A DNA stretch of 64,000 nt from an uncultured Eubacteriales bacterium (GTDB lineage Bacteria; Bacillota; Clostridia; Christensenellales; CAG-138), in assembly GCA_902801845.1 (NCBI GenBank), contig CADCJW010000004.1, forward strand, positions 243,676 through 307,675. The letters run 5' to 3'. Under the pieces are notes generated by a model. That model was given only the letters and a program-made list of their open reading frames with translations. It did not search any database and was not told the DNA's origin. The position numbers and the translations under genes were made by a program. Below, one piece after another: positions 25,118 through 33,457 of the stretch (the first letter of the stretch is position 1; each line of letters starts with the position of its first letter).

Positions 25118-26063
25118 CGTCGTGGCTCTGGGTGAGCTTTTGATCGATTTCACCGGAAGCGGACTGAGCGAGCAGGGGAATCCCCTATGGGAAGCCAACC
25201 CCGGCGGCGCTCCCTGCAACGTGCTGGCCATGCTGAACAAGCTGGACAGGCGGACCGCTTTCATAGGCAAGGTGGGAAACGACGTTTACGGTCGTCAGCT
25301 GCGGCAGGTGGTATCCGAAGCCGGCATCGACACTTCGGCGCTGCTCACGGACCCGGAGGTCCACACCACCTTGGCCATCGTCCATACCTTCCCCAACGGG
25401 GACAGGGATTTCTCCTTCTATCGCAATCCCGGCGCAGATATGATGCTGCGGGCTGAGGAGCTGCCCCGGGACATGCTGCAAAACTGCCGCATCTTCCACT
25501 TCGGTACCCTGTCCATGACCCACGAGGGCGTGCGGGAGGCAACGCATCAGGCCGTTGCCATGGCCAAAGAGGCCGGCGCGCTGATCTCTTTCGACCCCAA
25601 CTATCGCCCGCCCCTGTGGGATACGGAAGCGCACGCAAGGGAGGCCATGGCCTGGGGCCTCAGCCAGTGCGACATTCTCAAGATCGCGGACAACGAACTG
25701 TTGTTCCTGACGGGCGAATCCGACTTTGATCAGGGCGCGGCCATCCTCCAACGGTGGTTCCCGAACATCCGCCTGCTGAACGTCACCGCCGGACCCGACG
25801 GCAGCTATTCCTACTGCTGCGGCCATCGGATCTACGTCTCGGCCTTCCGCCTGGGCGGCACCATCGAGACCACCGGCGCCGGGGACACCTTCTGCGCCTG
25901 CGTGCTCCACGACGTGCTGAACAACGGCCTGAACGATCGGAGCGAGGAGAGCCTTGAAGCCATGTTGCGCTTCGCCAACGCTGCGGCGTATCTCGTCACC
26001 ACCAAGAAGGGCGCTATCCGCTCCATGCCCTCTAAACAAGATATTCAAACTCTTTTTTCATGA
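25104..26063 (+). CDS. scrK: PfkB-family carbohydrate kinase (probable fructokinase)
   Basis: A 319-aa ribokinase/PfkB-fold kinase. I choose the GTG at 25104 (CAGGAGGTGTCCC GTG), overlapping the GH32 gene by 14 bp; it gives the family N-terminus KKYDVVALGELLIDFTG. The PfkB signature 2 is IETTGAGDTFCACVL, with the catalytic Asp. GGAPCNVLAMLNKLDRRTAFIGKVG is signature 1. It phosphorylates fructose released by GH32 to fructose-6-phosphate. A second PfkB gene sits at 61489. Last gene of the operon, followed by a hairpin. Confidence 0.88.
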   Translation: MKKYDVVALGELLIDFTGSGLSEQGNPLWEANPGGAPCNVLAMLNKLDRRTAFIGKVGNDVYGRQLRQVVSEAGIDTSALLTDPEVHTTLAIVHTFPNGDRDFSFYRNPGADMMLRAEELPRDMLQNCRIFHFGTLSMTHEGVREATHQAVAMAKEAGALISFDPNYRPPLWDTEAHAREAMAWGLSQCDILKIADNELLFLTGESDFDQGAAILQRWFPNIRLLNVTAGPDGSYSYCCGHRIYVSAFRLGGTIETTGAGDTFCACVLHDVLNNGLNDRSEESLEAMLRFANAAAYLVTTKKGAIRSMPSKQDIQTLFS

Positions 26064-26074
26064 CGGTCCCTCCT

Positions 26075-26113
26075 GGCAACGCCCCTCAGCAGGAAATGCT
26101 GCGGGGCGTTGCC
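26075..26113 (+). terminator. Hairpin ending the fructan operon
   Basis: GGCAACGCCCC (26075-26085) pairs with GGGGCGTTGCC (26103-26113), and the loop contains a further CAGCA/TGCTG pairing. It is 12 bp after the kinase stop. No U tract follows, but stability is high. Confidence 0.6.
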
Positions 26114-26121
26114 ATCTATAG

Positions 26122-26436
26122 TATACTGGAACAGGATTTGATACCACCAACTATGAATTGAAATACAATAAGTTTTATGTTGGCATTGCCAAAGATGGAG
26201 TAGCAAACAACTTCATCTCGTTCAGACCGAAAAAACAATTTATCTATTTTTGTATCAAGTTGGGTGAAGATGAAGAAATCACAAAGCAGCTTGAGGACAA
26301 GGGATTTGATGCTTCGTTTGTAGGACGGAACAAACAGTACGAAATACGATTTGACAGTTATTCAAAATATGAAAAGCATCAAGAGTTCATTCGTTCGTTG
26401 GTACAGATGGCAAAAGACCAGAAGATAGTGGATTGA
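26122..26436 (+). pseudogene. C-terminal fragment of an unidentified DUF5655-like protein
   Basis: The frame opens directly after a stop and encodes about 104 residues (YNKFYVGIAKDGVANNFISF, FIYFCIKLGEDEEITKQLE, ASFVGRNKQYEIRF) with no normal start codon; TTG at 26158 is the only candidate. The pattern resembles the C-terminal DUF5655/DUF4268-type domain of nuclease-like proteins, but I am not sure of the family. The DNA is distinctly AT-rich compared with its neighbours, so it is probably the tail of a foreign gene brought in with a mobile element next to the tRNA. Confidence 0.45.
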
Positions 26437-26759
26437 TTGCAAACACAAATACTTTTTGATATAGTTTTTTATAGCGCATCGGGTAACCGGTGCGTTGTTT
26501 CTTGTATAGAATAAGATATGCGAGAAATTGCTTTGTGCGAAAACCGGGAAGCAAAACGTATTGAAAAGTGTGTTTATGAGAACATATTTTCCATTGAAAC
26601 GTGTGAAGATCGGTTTTTCTCTTGAATTATAGTGCCCCTGCCGGCATGCATATTCATCTAAAAAGCGGAATGGCGGGCCGATCATACCCAAAGCCGTGAT
26701 TTCAAAGTGTCGTAATTTTGTCGTCAAACCACGAAAATGAGTGATTTGCACATAGGATG
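26437..26759. other. AT-rich non-coding stretch inside the right end of the island
   Basis: About 320 bp without a supported gene. It contains a small hairpin near 26474-26494 (GCGCATCGG-GTAA-CCGGTGCG) followed by a T-rich run, probably a terminator for the decayed gene before it. Base composition is lower in GC than flanking DNA. Confidence 0.4.
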
Positions 26760-26795
26760 GAAAAGGAAAAAGCCCCAGAATTGGGGCTTTTTTAG

Positions 26796-26807
<12 letters not shown>
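26760..26807. repeat. Right copy of 48-bp direct repeat at the tRNA-fMet 3' end
   Basis: Same 48-bp element as at 13219-13266, with 2 mismatches. Here it is part of an intact locus: the last 12 bases of the tRNA gene including CCA, and its terminator. With the left copy it brackets the 13.5-kb fructan island. Confidence 0.7.
26767..26792 (-). terminator. Terminator of the initiator tRNA gene
   Basis: AAAAAGCCCC / GGGGCTTTTT with a 6-nt loop, immediately after the tRNA CCA on the minus strand. It has A and T runs on both sides and can work in both directions. Confidence 0.8.
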
Positions 26808-26871
<64 letters not shown>

Positions 26872-26901
26872 ACGAATAGCTTCCCTCAGGAAGCATAAGG
26901 G

Positions 26902-26930
26902 AGTATATCAGCAAACGGTGGCTTTGTCAA
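26902..26930 (-). promoter_or_regulatory. Promoter of the tRNA-fMet gene
   Basis: On the minus strand TTGACA, 17 bp, TATACT, ending about 30 bp before the tRNA 5' end. Confidence 0.75.
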
Positions 26931-26980
26931 GAGGCGAATCGGGGGAAAAGGGGGAGAGGCGGGGCGATGCATGCGCTTTC

Positions 26981-27009
26981 TTGAAAACGGGCGGGGGATA
27001 GGGTATACT
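26981..27009 (+). promoter_or_regulatory. Promoter of the sugar isomerase-like gene
   Basis: TTGAAA (26981-26986), 17 bp, TATACT (27004-27009), about 40 bp before the ATG at 27049. It is divergent from the tRNA promoter. Confidence 0.6.
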
Positions 27010-27048
27010 TGTGCAAAGGTCGCGCCACGCGGCAGAGGGGGGAAGGTC

Positions 27049-27879
27049 ATGGAGTTTGGGATGCCGACGCTGATCGAGAACAGGACGCTGGAGGACAACG
27101 CGGCCCTTTGCGCCGAGCTGGGCCTCAGCTTCATCGAGCTCAACATGAACTTCCCGGAGTATCAGGTGGCGCGGCTGGAGCAGACGGACCAGCTGCTGCG
27201 GCTTGCCGAGGGGGCGGGGATCTATTATACCATCCATCTCGATGAAAACCTGAACGTGGCCGACTTCAACCCCCTGGTGGCGGAGGCATATCTCGAGACC
27301 GTGCGGCGGACCGTGGCCGCGGCTAAAAGGCTGCTGCCCCTCCGGGATCGGTTCGGGGACAGCGCCCAGCCCCTGACAGTGAATATGCACCTGCACCACG
27401 GCATCCACATCACCCTGCCGGATCGGAGGGTGCAGATGTACGACCGGGATTTTGACACCTATCTGGCCTCCTTCGTCCGCTTCCGCGCCCTGTGCGAGGG
27501 GTGGATCGGCGACAGCCCCCTTAGGATCGCCATCGAGAACACGGACGGCTTTTTCACCTACGAGCGGCGAGCTATCGAATACCTGCTGGAAAGCCCCGTC
27601 TTCGGCCTCACCTGGGATATCGGCCACTCCAAGGCCACGGGGGAGAGGGACGTGCCCTTTCTCCTTGCCCATGAGGATAGGCTGATCCACTTTCATATCC
27701 ACGACGGCACCGAGACCCCGCCCCGGAACCACCTTGCTTTGGGCGATGGCGACATCGACCTTCTTGACCGCCTGGCCCTGGCCCGCCGCCTGGGCGCCCG
27801 CTGCGTCCTGGAGACCAAGACCGTCGACGCCCTGAAACGGTCGGTGAGGTGGCTGAAACAGAATGAGCAACTAAGCTGA
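27049..27879 (+). CDS. Xylose isomerase-like TIM-barrel (sugar phosphate isomerase/epimerase family)
   Basis: A 276-aa protein, starting MEFGMPTLIEN after AGAGGGGGGAAGG. It has the AP-endonuclease-2/xylose-isomerase-like TIM-barrel pattern with metal-binding residues in order: the E of AIENTDGFF, WDIGHSK, FHIHDG and the terminal LETK (E, D/H, H, E). Family members isomerise or epimerise sugars, or act on inositols; the substrate cannot be told. It is followed 15 bp later by a VOC protein gene in the same transcript. Confidence 0.8.
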   Translation: MEFGMPTLIENRTLEDNAALCAELGLSFIELNMNFPEYQVARLEQTDQLLRLAEGAGIYYTIHLDENLNVADFNPLVAEAYLETVRRTVAAAKRLLPLRDRFGDSAQPLTVNMHLHHGIHITLPDRRVQMYDRDFDTYLASFVRFRALCEGWIGDSPLRIAIENTDGFFTYERRAIEYLLESPVFGLTWDIGHSKATGERDVPFLLAHEDRLIHFHIHDGTETPPRNHLALGDGDIDLLDRLALARRLGARCVLETKTVDALKRSVRWLKQNEQLS

Positions 27880-27894
27880 GAGGAGATTAGACCC

Positions 27895-28278
27895 ATGAGG
27901 ATCGAGCATGTGGCCCTGTACGTGAAGGACTTGGAGGCGGCCCGGGAGTTTTTCGTCACCTATCTGGAGGGGGAGGCCAACGGCGGATACCACAATCCGA
28001 GGACAGGCTTTCGCTCCTATTTCATCCGCTTTGGGGACGGGGCGCGGTTGGAGCTTATGAACAAGCCGGACATGACGGACCTGGAGAAGCCCCTGGCCCG
28101 CACAGGCTATGCCCATTTGGCATTCTCCGTAGGCAGCCTGGCTCGGGTGGATGAGCTGACGGAACGGCTCCGGGTTGCCGGTTACCTCGTCCTCAGCGGT
28201 CCACGTACCACCGGCGACGGCTACTATGAAAGCTGCATCCTGGCCTTTGAGGGTAATCAGATCGAGATAACGGTGTGA
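27895..28278 (+). CDS. VOC (glyoxalase-like) family protein
   Basis: A 127-aa vicinal-oxygen-chelate protein with two beta-alpha-beta-beta-beta units. MRIEHVALYVKDLEAAREFF gives the first metal His, and GYAHLAFSVGS and GNQIEITV give the second His and the C-terminal Glu of the metal site. It lacks markers specific to lactoylglutathione lyase or fosfomycin resistance proteins. Co-transcribed with the isomerase-like gene and followed by a strong terminator. Function unknown beyond the family. Confidence 0.85.
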   Translation: MRIEHVALYVKDLEAAREFFVTYLEGEANGGYHNPRTGFRSYFIRFGDGARLELMNKPDMTDLEKPLARTGYAHLAFSVGSLARVDELTERLRVAGYLVLSGPRTTGDGYYESCILAFEGNQIEITV

Positions 28279-28289
28279 TGCTTTTTTTC

Positions 28290-28311
28290 GCCCGCTTCGG
28301 CGGGCTTTTTT
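28290..28311 (+). terminator. Intrinsic terminator
   Basis: GCCCGC-TTCG-GCGGGC followed by TTTTTT, 11 bp after the VOC stop. A textbook tetraloop terminator. Confidence 0.9.
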
Positions 28312-28362
28312 CGTATCGGCCGCCCGGATTGTGAATGCTTTGTATATTCGGCGGGGGAGTGA

Positions 28363-28391
28363 TTGACTTTCGACACAAAGCATAATAAAGT
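28363..28391 (+). promoter_or_regulatory. Promoter of the CBS-domain gene operon
   Basis: TTGACT (28363-28368), 17 bp, TAAAGT (28386-28391), 20 bp before the ATG at 28411, which has an AGGAGG site. Confidence 0.5.
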
Positions 28392-28410
28392 GAGTGTAGG
28401 AGGATAGCTC

Positions 28411-28833
28411 ATGAATGTGTTGTTCTTTCTGAAGCCCAAGCAGGAGGTGTGCGTGCTGCACAAAAACTATACCCTGCGGCAGGGCATCGAGAAGATGCGG
28501 CAGTACGGCTTTGCGGCGGTCCCCGTCATCGATGAGGAGGGCCGGTATTGCGGCATCGTCACGGAGGGCGATCTGCTAAGGCAGGTGCTCCAGCACGAAA
28601 ACAAGGCGGAGTGGGAGCAGATCCCTCTCAGGGAAGCCATGCAGACGGACGTGAAGAAGCCCGTGAACGTGATGGCGGACATGGACGAACTGCTGCAGCT
28701 GGCCATGACCCAAAACTTCGTGCCTGTGGTGGACGATCGGGGCATGTTCATCGGCATCGTCACCCGACAGGACATCATCCGCTACTTCGCTCGGGAGCTG
28801 CAGGATCGGGAAAAACAAAAGGCGGAGGGATGA
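28411..28833 (+). CDS. Tandem CBS-domain protein
   Basis: A 140-aa protein made almost entirely of a CBS pair: LRQGIEKMRQYGFAAVPVIDEEGRYCGIVTEGDLL and DELLQLAMTQNFVPVVDDRGMFIGIVTRQDIIRYF. Such stand-alone pairs bind adenine nucleotides or S-adenosylmethionine and act as energy sensors on partner proteins. First gene of a four-gene run with overlapping stops and starts (CBS-GNAT-exonuclease-kinase); the partner is unknown. Confidence 0.88.
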   Translation: MNVLFFLKPKQEVCVLHKNYTLRQGIEKMRQYGFAAVPVIDEEGRYCGIVTEGDLLRQVLQHENKAEWEQIPLREAMQTDVKKPVNVMADMDELLQLAMTQNFVPVVDDRGMFIGIVTRQDIIRYFARELQDREKQKAEG

Positions 28834-29327
28834 GTATGGCCATTTCAGGCGTGGAACAGCCTGCCTGCATCCAAATAGATCAAGTTTTGCGGCTGCGCCG
28901 GTACGACGGCACAGCCGATTTTGCGCTCGCCTGGTATCAGGACCCCGAGCTCGTGTACCTGGTGGACGGGGTGAAAAAGCCCTACAGCCGGGAGACCTTG
29001 TACAACATGTACACCTACCTGGACCAGCACGGGGAGCTGTATTTCATCGAAGTCAGGGAGGGCGAAACCTTCGTACCCATCGGGGACGTGACCTTCTCTC
29101 AAGCGGACCTGCCCATCGTCATCGGCGTGCCGGAGTACCGGGGCCGGGGCCTGGGGCGGCAGGTGATCCGCTGCCTCATGGACCGGGGGCGGCAGCTGGG
29201 CTACGATACCCTGGGCGTGCGGGAGATATACGACTGGAACACCGGTTCCGTCCGCTGCTTCACTTCCTGCGGGTTCGTCCCCGTGGAAAAGACCGAGCAG
29301 GGGTGGCGGTACGAGGCAAAGCTATAA
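28830..29327 (+). CDS. GNAT family N-acetyltransferase
   Basis: A 165-aa protein starting MSMAISGVEQP, its ATG overlapping the CBS stop (ATGA). The acetyl-CoA motif A is IVIGVPEYRGRGLGRQVIRCLM (about residues 98-118), with the R-G-x-G-x-G pattern; motif B follows (GVREIYDWNTGSVRCFTSCGF). Substrate unknown. Overlap with the CBS gene suggests joint regulation. Confidence 0.85.
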   Translation: MSMAISGVEQPACIQIDQVLRLRRYDGTADFALAWYQDPELVYLVDGVKKPYSRETLYNMYTYLDQHGELYFIEVREGETFVPIGDVTFSQADLPIVIGVPEYRGRGLGRQVIRCLMDRGRQLGYDTLGVREIYDWNTGSVRCFTSCGFVPVEKTEQGWRYEAKL

Positions 29328-29345
29328 AACCGAGGAGAGAGAGCT

Positions 29346-30008
29346 ATGGCTTGGGTATTCATGGACCTGGAGATGAAGCCGGTGGACAAGCAGTTCCGCC
29401 GGCAGCGGGACATCTGTCGGCAGGAGGTCATCGAGTTCGGCGCCGTGAAGCTGGGGGAGGATATGGCCGAAGTGGACAGCTTCCGGCGGCTGGTGAAGCC
29501 CGTCTATGGGGCGATCCCGCCCCGGTACGAGCAGCTCACCGGCATCTGCAACGACGACGTGGCGGACGCCGAGGGCTTTGAAACGGTCCTCGCCGACTTC
29601 GCCGCCTGGTGCGGCGACGCGGAGACGGTCTACGCCTGGAGCGGCAGCGATCTCGACCAGCTGCGGGGCGAGGTGAAGATGAAGGACATCCCCTTTTCGT
29701 TGGATGCACTGGCGGAGAAGTGGGCGGATTTTCAAAAGATCTTCACCCGGGCCGTGGGCCTCAAGCGGGAGCTTTCCCTGGAGCAGGCGGTGAACATCGC
29801 CGACATCGACTTTGAGGGCCACCAGCATGACGCCCTTTGGGACGCCCGCAATACCGCCGAGCTCTTCCGCATCTACCGGGACGAAGGGCGGTTCAGTGCC
29901 GTCATCGGTCCCCTCAGGGAAGCGGTGAACCCCCAGAAGCAGACCTCCTTCACCCTGGCAGACGCCCTGGGCGACGCGCTGAAGGGATTGAAGCTTACGG
30001 ACGAATGA
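29346..30008 (+). CDS. DEDDh 3'-5' exonuclease domain protein (KapD-like)
   Basis: A 220-aa protein with an exonuclease fold: VFMDLEM (first Asp-Glu), YEQLTGICNDDV, YAWSGSDLDQL (Asp of ExoII), and GHQHDALWDARNTAELF (His-x4-Asp of ExoIII). It matches the KapD/inhibitor of KinA-like subgroup and is likely an RNase or DNA exonuclease. The C-terminal 45 residues are outside the core and unassigned. Its TGA overlaps the next ATG. Confidence 0.82.
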   Translation: MAWVFMDLEMKPVDKQFRRQRDICRQEVIEFGAVKLGEDMAEVDSFRRLVKPVYGAIPPRYEQLTGICNDDVADAEGFETVLADFAAWCGDAETVYAWSGSDLDQLRGEVKMKDIPFSLDALAEKWADFQKIFTRAVGLKRELSLEQAVNIADIDFEGHQHDALWDARNTAELFRIYRDEGRFSAVIGPLREAVNPQKQTSFTLADALGDALKGLKLTDE

Positions 30009-30541
30009 AACGGGTCATCCACATCTTCGGGGCCTCGGGCTCCGGCACCAGCACCTTGGGGCGGGCCCTGGCGGAGAAAACCGGCTTTCGGTTCATGGAC
30101 ACCGACGATTACTATTGGCTGCCGGCGGAGCCCATGTACACCCTGAAGCGGCCCATACCGGAGCGGCTGGCGCTGATGGTGCGGGACCTGGACGAGTGTT
30201 CGGACGCGGTCCTCTCCGGCTCCCTGGCGGGCTGGGGTGATCCGCTGATCCCCCGGTTCACCCTGGCGGTGCGGCTCAATACGCCCACGCCCGTGCGCAT
30301 GGAGCGGCTGCAGCAGCGGGAGTATGCCCGCTACGGCCGGCGCATCCTCCCCGGCGGGGACCTGTACGAGCAGAGCCAGGCGTTCCTTGCCTGGGCCGCC
30401 CAATACGACGACGGCTTGCCGCCCCTTCGCAGCCGCGCTCTCCACGATCTCTGGCAGCAGAAGCTCTCCTGCCCGCTCCTCACCCTGGACGGCACCTTGC
30501 CCCTGGACGAGCTGGTGCAGGCGGTCATGGAAACGCTGTAA
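30005..30541 (+). CDS. P-loop kinase-like protein (shikimate/adenylate kinase fold)
   Basis: A 178-aa protein starting MKRVIHIFGASGSGTST: a Walker A P-loop at the extreme N-terminus (GASGSGTST), then MDTDDYYWLP (nucleoside-kinase-like DxD) and VLSGSLAGWG. The arrangement is that of small-molecule kinases annotated as AAA family ATPase or adenylate kinase-like. The start overlaps the exonuclease stop (ATGA). Phosphoryl acceptor unknown. The operon ends at a bidirectional terminator 12 bp later. Confidence 0.78.
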   Translation: MKRVIHIFGASGSGTSTLGRALAEKTGFRFMDTDDYYWLPAEPMYTLKRPIPERLALMVRDLDECSDAVLSGSLAGWGDPLIPRFTLAVRLNTPTPVRMERLQQREYARYGRRILPGGDLYEQSQAFLAWAAQYDDGLPPLRSRALHDLWQQKLSCPLLTLDGTLPLDELVQAVMETL

Positions 30542-30553
30542 AGGACAAGAAAA

Positions 30554-30578
30554 AAAGCGGCCTCGCGCCGCTTTTTGT
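30554..30578. terminator. Bidirectional terminator between convergent operons
   Basis: AAAGCGGC / GCCGCTTT with a 5-nt loop, T run on the plus side and A run on the minus side. It serves the kinase operon and the convergent methyltransferase operon. Confidence 0.8.
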
Positions 30579-30590
30579 TAATTTTGGAGA

Positions 30591-31208
30591 CTATCGGATC
30601 AATGACAATACGCCTGCACAATGGGAAATCTTCTTGAAGGACAGGGTGGGGAACGATCGTTTCAGCTCGTCCGCGACGAAGTAGATTTCCTCGTCGTCCC
30701 ATTCGTCGCCCGCCGTCTTTCGGCACCGGTCCAGGTCGGCCCGGGTCTCGAAGGCCACGTCGCCGATGAGTATGCGGCCGCCTTCGTTCAGCCTGTTTAG
30801 CAGGTCGGTCAGAAAAACGGTCTTCTGCGGGTCTGTCAGGTGATGGAGGGAGTAGGTGGCGATGATGAAATCGTACCGACGTTGTCGCAGGGGCTCCGCC
30901 AGACCCAGGGTGAAATCCCCCTGATACAGGTGGGCGCCAGGCATCTTTGCCGCGGCCAGCTCGATCATTCGCGCTGAAAAATCCTGCCCATAGATGGTAC
31001 AGCCCTGCTCATAGAGCTTGGCGGTCAGGGCGCCGGTGCCGAAGCCGATGTCCAGCACTGTGGCCTTGGGCTTTGCCAGAACGGTCCGATAAATGCTGTT
31101 CAGCACCGTTTTGTATCCGGCAAAGGGATAGGTGTTCTTCTCGTCAGAGAGCCCGACGGATACGTCGTAGCCATCCGCCCACAGATCGAATCCTTTCTTG
31201 TCCAGCAT
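30591..31208 (-). CDS. SAM-dependent class I methyltransferase
   Basis: A 205-aa protein. The start MLDKKGFDLWADGYD is chosen because an AAAGGAT site precedes it; an in-frame extension upstream has no such site. SAM-binding motif I is VLDIGFGTGALTAKL, with acidic motif II YGQDFSARMIELA and motif post-I YDFIIATYSLHHL. The resemblance is to YrrT/UbiE-like small-molecule methyltransferases. It lies at the end of the phospholipid operon but nothing proves a lipid substrate. Confidence 0.85.
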   Translation of the reverse strand: MLDKKGFDLWADGYDVSVGLSDEKNTYPFAGYKTVLNSIYRTVLAKPKATVLDIGFGTGALTAKLYEQGCTIYGQDFSARMIELAAAKMPGAHLYQGDFTLGLAEPLRQRRYDFIIATYSLHHLTDPQKTVFLTDLLNRLNEGGRILIGDVAFETRADLDRCRKTAGDEWDDEEIYFVADELKRSFPTLSFKKISHCAGVLSLIR

Positions 31209-31230
31209 ACGATCCTTTCTTAATGCCTGA

Positions 31231-31677
31231 TCAGCTTTTTCGTTCCTTCTCCGCTTCCTTCTTCGCAAGATCGTTGGTGTCGATGGCGCCCCTAAAGACT
31301 ACGAAGGTGTCGAAAAGGTACTCGGTGACGAAGTTCAGCACCATGTTGATGAGGGTGACCAGATACTCGTTCCAGCCCACGGTCTCCGTGAGATACTTTT
31401 CGAGCAGGGTGGACAGCGGCGTGAACACGGCGTAATAGGCCGCTACCTTCAGCATGGCTATGGGCACGTTGTTGGCGGCGCGGAAGGTGAAGCGCCGGTT
31501 CAGCGTGAAGTTCCAGATCACGGAAAGGACCAGGGCGATGAGATAGGACACCCAGTAGGGTAGATGGACCAGCTCGTTGAGGAGGGTGAAGGTCAATATC
31601 TGGATGACGCCCGCCGAGATGGAAAACAGCAGGAATTTCAGCGACCGCCGCAGCTCTTTTTTTCGTTCAGCTTTCAT
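31231..31677 (-). CDS. GtrA-family membrane protein
   Basis: A 148-aa protein with four membrane spans and the GtrA pattern (LKFLLFSISAGVIQILTF, SYLIALVLSVIWNFTLNRRFTF). GtrA-like proteins are thought to flip lipid-linked sugars or help polysaccharide synthesis. It starts 28 bp after the lipid kinase gene with an AAGGAG site. Grouping with phospholipid genes fits a role in lipid-linked intermediate transport. Confidence 0.87.
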   Translation of the reverse strand: MKAERKKELRRSLKFLLFSISAGVIQILTFTLLNELVHLPYWVSYLIALVLSVIWNFTLNRRFTFRAANNVPIAMLKVAAYYAVFTPLSTLLEKYLTETVGWNEYLVTLINMVLNFVTEYLFDTFVVFRGAIDTNDLAKKEAEKERKS

Positions 31678-31704
31678 TTGGGGTTCTCCTTATCTTGGCC
31701 TCCT

Positions 31705-32652
31705 TCAGGGCAGGGGCTCCTCCGGCAGCGGGCCCTCCGGGACGAAGACGTGCAGCGCCTTCTGCTCGTTTCGGATGACGACCTTCTGCTCGCCCTTGTG
31801 GAACTCCCCGTCCAGCGTCCAGTCCATGGGCGTGCCCAGATACTCGATGGTGATCTCGCTGGCGTGGAAGAAGATGATCTGCTTGGAGATGAAGTCCCCC
31901 GTCAGCACGGAATAGACCGCGTCGCTCAGCTCCGGCAGGGTGGTCAACTTTTCGATCAAAACCACCTCGAACTGGCCGTCGTCCGTCACCACCGTACCCT
32001 CAGGCAGACTGACGATGCCGGAAACGTTGGTGTTGTTGGTGACGGCTCCGAAGATGAAATCCCCTTCGAAGGTCTCCCCGTTGGCGGTGATCCGCAGCCG
32101 TTCCGCCCGGATGCGGGGGAGCTCCCGCATCACGTCCAAGAAGTAGGCGGGGCGGCCCAGCACGTTTTTCAGATCCTGGGGCGTGGCGTAGGACGTGGCG
32201 ATAAAGGCGCCGAAGGCGGCGATGTACACGAAGCCCACATCGTTGAAGACGCCGTAGTCCACCGCCTTCACCTGGCCCGTCACCGCGTCGTGGGCGGCGG
32301 TCACCAGATTGGTGGACAGATGGTGCAGCGCGCCGAAATCGTTGGAGGAACCGGCGGGGATATAGCCCACGGGCACCTCCCGCCCGCAGCGGCGGAGCCC
32401 CGCCACCACCTGGGCGAAGGTGCCGTCGCCCCCGAGGCACACCACCCGGTCGTAGTCCGCGCCGCAGAGGGCGGCATACCGTTCCGCGTCCCGGGGGCCT
32501 TGGGTCAGGTACGTGGTGACCAGATACCCGGCGTCCATGAAGGCCTGGATCATCTCCGGGAAGGATTTTTTGAACAGCTTTCGCCCCGCCACCGGGTTCA
32601 CGATGAACAGCAGCTTCTTGCAGTCCTTGTCCAACAGGATTCTTTTCTTCAT
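31705..32652 (-). CDS. Diacylglycerol kinase-family lipid kinase
   Basis: A 315-aa soluble lipid kinase of the DagK/YegS type. LLFIVNPVAGRKLFKK is the N-terminal nucleotide motif, VVCLGGDGTFAQVVAGL contains the GGDGT loop, and GYIPAGSSNDFGAL and the late LDGEFHKGE complete the family pattern. It phosphorylates diacylglycerol or a related lipid to feed phosphatidate to CdsA, whose gene is immediately upstream and nearly contiguous (1-bp gap). Confidence 0.9.
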   Translation of the reverse strand: MKKRILLDKDCKKLLFIVNPVAGRKLFKKSFPEMIQAFMDAGYLVTTYLTQGPRDAERYAALCGADYDRVVCLGGDGTFAQVVAGLRRCGREVPVGYIPAGSSNDFGALHHLSTNLVTAAHDAVTGQVKAVDYGVFNDVGFVYIAAFGAFIATSYATPQDLKNVLGRPAYFLDVMRELPRIRAERLRITANGETFEGDFIFGAVTNNTNVSGIVSLPEGTVVTDDGQFEVVLIEKLTTLPELSDAVYSVLTGDFISKQIIFFHASEITIEYLGTPMDWTLDGEFHKGEQKVVIRNEQKALHVFVPEGPLPEEPLP

Positions 32653-32653
32653 A

Positions 32654-33457
32654 TCACATGACCCCCGCTATTTTCAAACAAAGATAGGCCAAAGGGATGG
32701 AAAACACCATGCTGTCGTACTTGTCCATGACGCCGCCGTGAGGCCCCAGGAGGGTGGAAAAATCCTTGGCTCCCACGGACCGCTTTACCAGCGACGCACC
32801 GAGATCCCCCACCTGTCCCCAGCTGGACACGATCAGGGAGAGGAGCATCCAGCCCCCGGCGGACAGGGGGCAGTCCCCCCGGAACAGGGCATAGCACAGC
32901 AGTCCCGTGGGCAGGGCGGCGACGGCGCCGGCCAAACATCCTTCCACCGTTTTGTGGGGGCTCACCGGGGTCTTGAGCCTATGCTTGCCCCATTTTTTGC
33001 CCACGATCAGGGCCGCCGAATCGCAGATCCAGGCGGTGAGCACCCCCGCCGAGAAGGGCCACAGCCACCGGTCCGTCTGGCTGATGCACAGCAGCGCCCC
33101 AAAGAAGCTGGCCGGATACACCAGCACCGTGAGGGCGGCCAGGGCGTCCTTGCCCTGTCCCTCCCGATAGGTGAGAGCGCCCAGGGCCAAAAGAAGCTGG
33201 GCGGCGGCAAAGAAGGCGACCCCGTACCAGATAAGGGCCGTGCGAAGGAAGCTCAACGCTCCGCAAACGAGAACGAACCCAAGCAGCAGCGTCCCATAGG
33301 CCGGATGACGCCGGTCCAAAAGGATGGACCAGGTCTCCCAGGTGGCGGCAAGGCCGCATAAAAGCAGGAACACCAGCCGGGGCAGGGGACCCAGCAGGCA
33401 GCAAAGGAGCGTGAGGACCACCATCAAGATGGCCATGGGGACGCGACTCTTCACCAT
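32654..33457 (-). CDS. cdsA: Phosphatidate cytidylyltransferase
   Basis: A 267-aa integral membrane enzyme with about eight spans that makes CDP-diacylglycerol from phosphatidate and CTP. The C-terminal CDP-DAG synthase signature SLVKRSVGAKDFSTLLGPHG followed by GVMDKYDS is present (with DKYD where DRxD is usual), as are CDSAALIVGKKWGKH and SPHKTVEG. The start MVKSRVP has an AAGGAGGG site and overlaps the end of the HAD phosphatase gene. It lies with PgsA and a lipid kinase: a coherent phospholipid operon. Confidence 0.92.
   Translation of the reverse strand: MVKSRVPMAILMVVLTLLCCLLGPLPRLVFLLLCGLAATWETWSILLDRRHPAYGTLLLGFVLVCGALSFLRTALIWYGVAFFAAAQLLLALGALTYREGQGKDALAALTVLVYPASFFGALLCISQTDRWLWPFSAGVLTAWICDSAALIVGKKWGKHRLKTPVSPHKTVEGCLAGAVAALPTGLLCYALFRGDCPLSAGGWMLLSLIVSSWGQVGDLGASLVKRSVGAKDFSTLLGPHGGVMDKYDSMVFSIPLAYLCLKIAGVM

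Noticed and set aside
23363..25270. 635-codon minus-strand open frame opposite the GH32 gene
   Set aside because: It overlaps three convincing plus-strand genes and has no recognisable domain.
31209..31268. Longer N-terminus for the methyltransferase
   Set aside because: The extension is Arg/Lys-rich, lacks an RBS, and an AAAGGAT site directly precedes the internal ATG at 31208.
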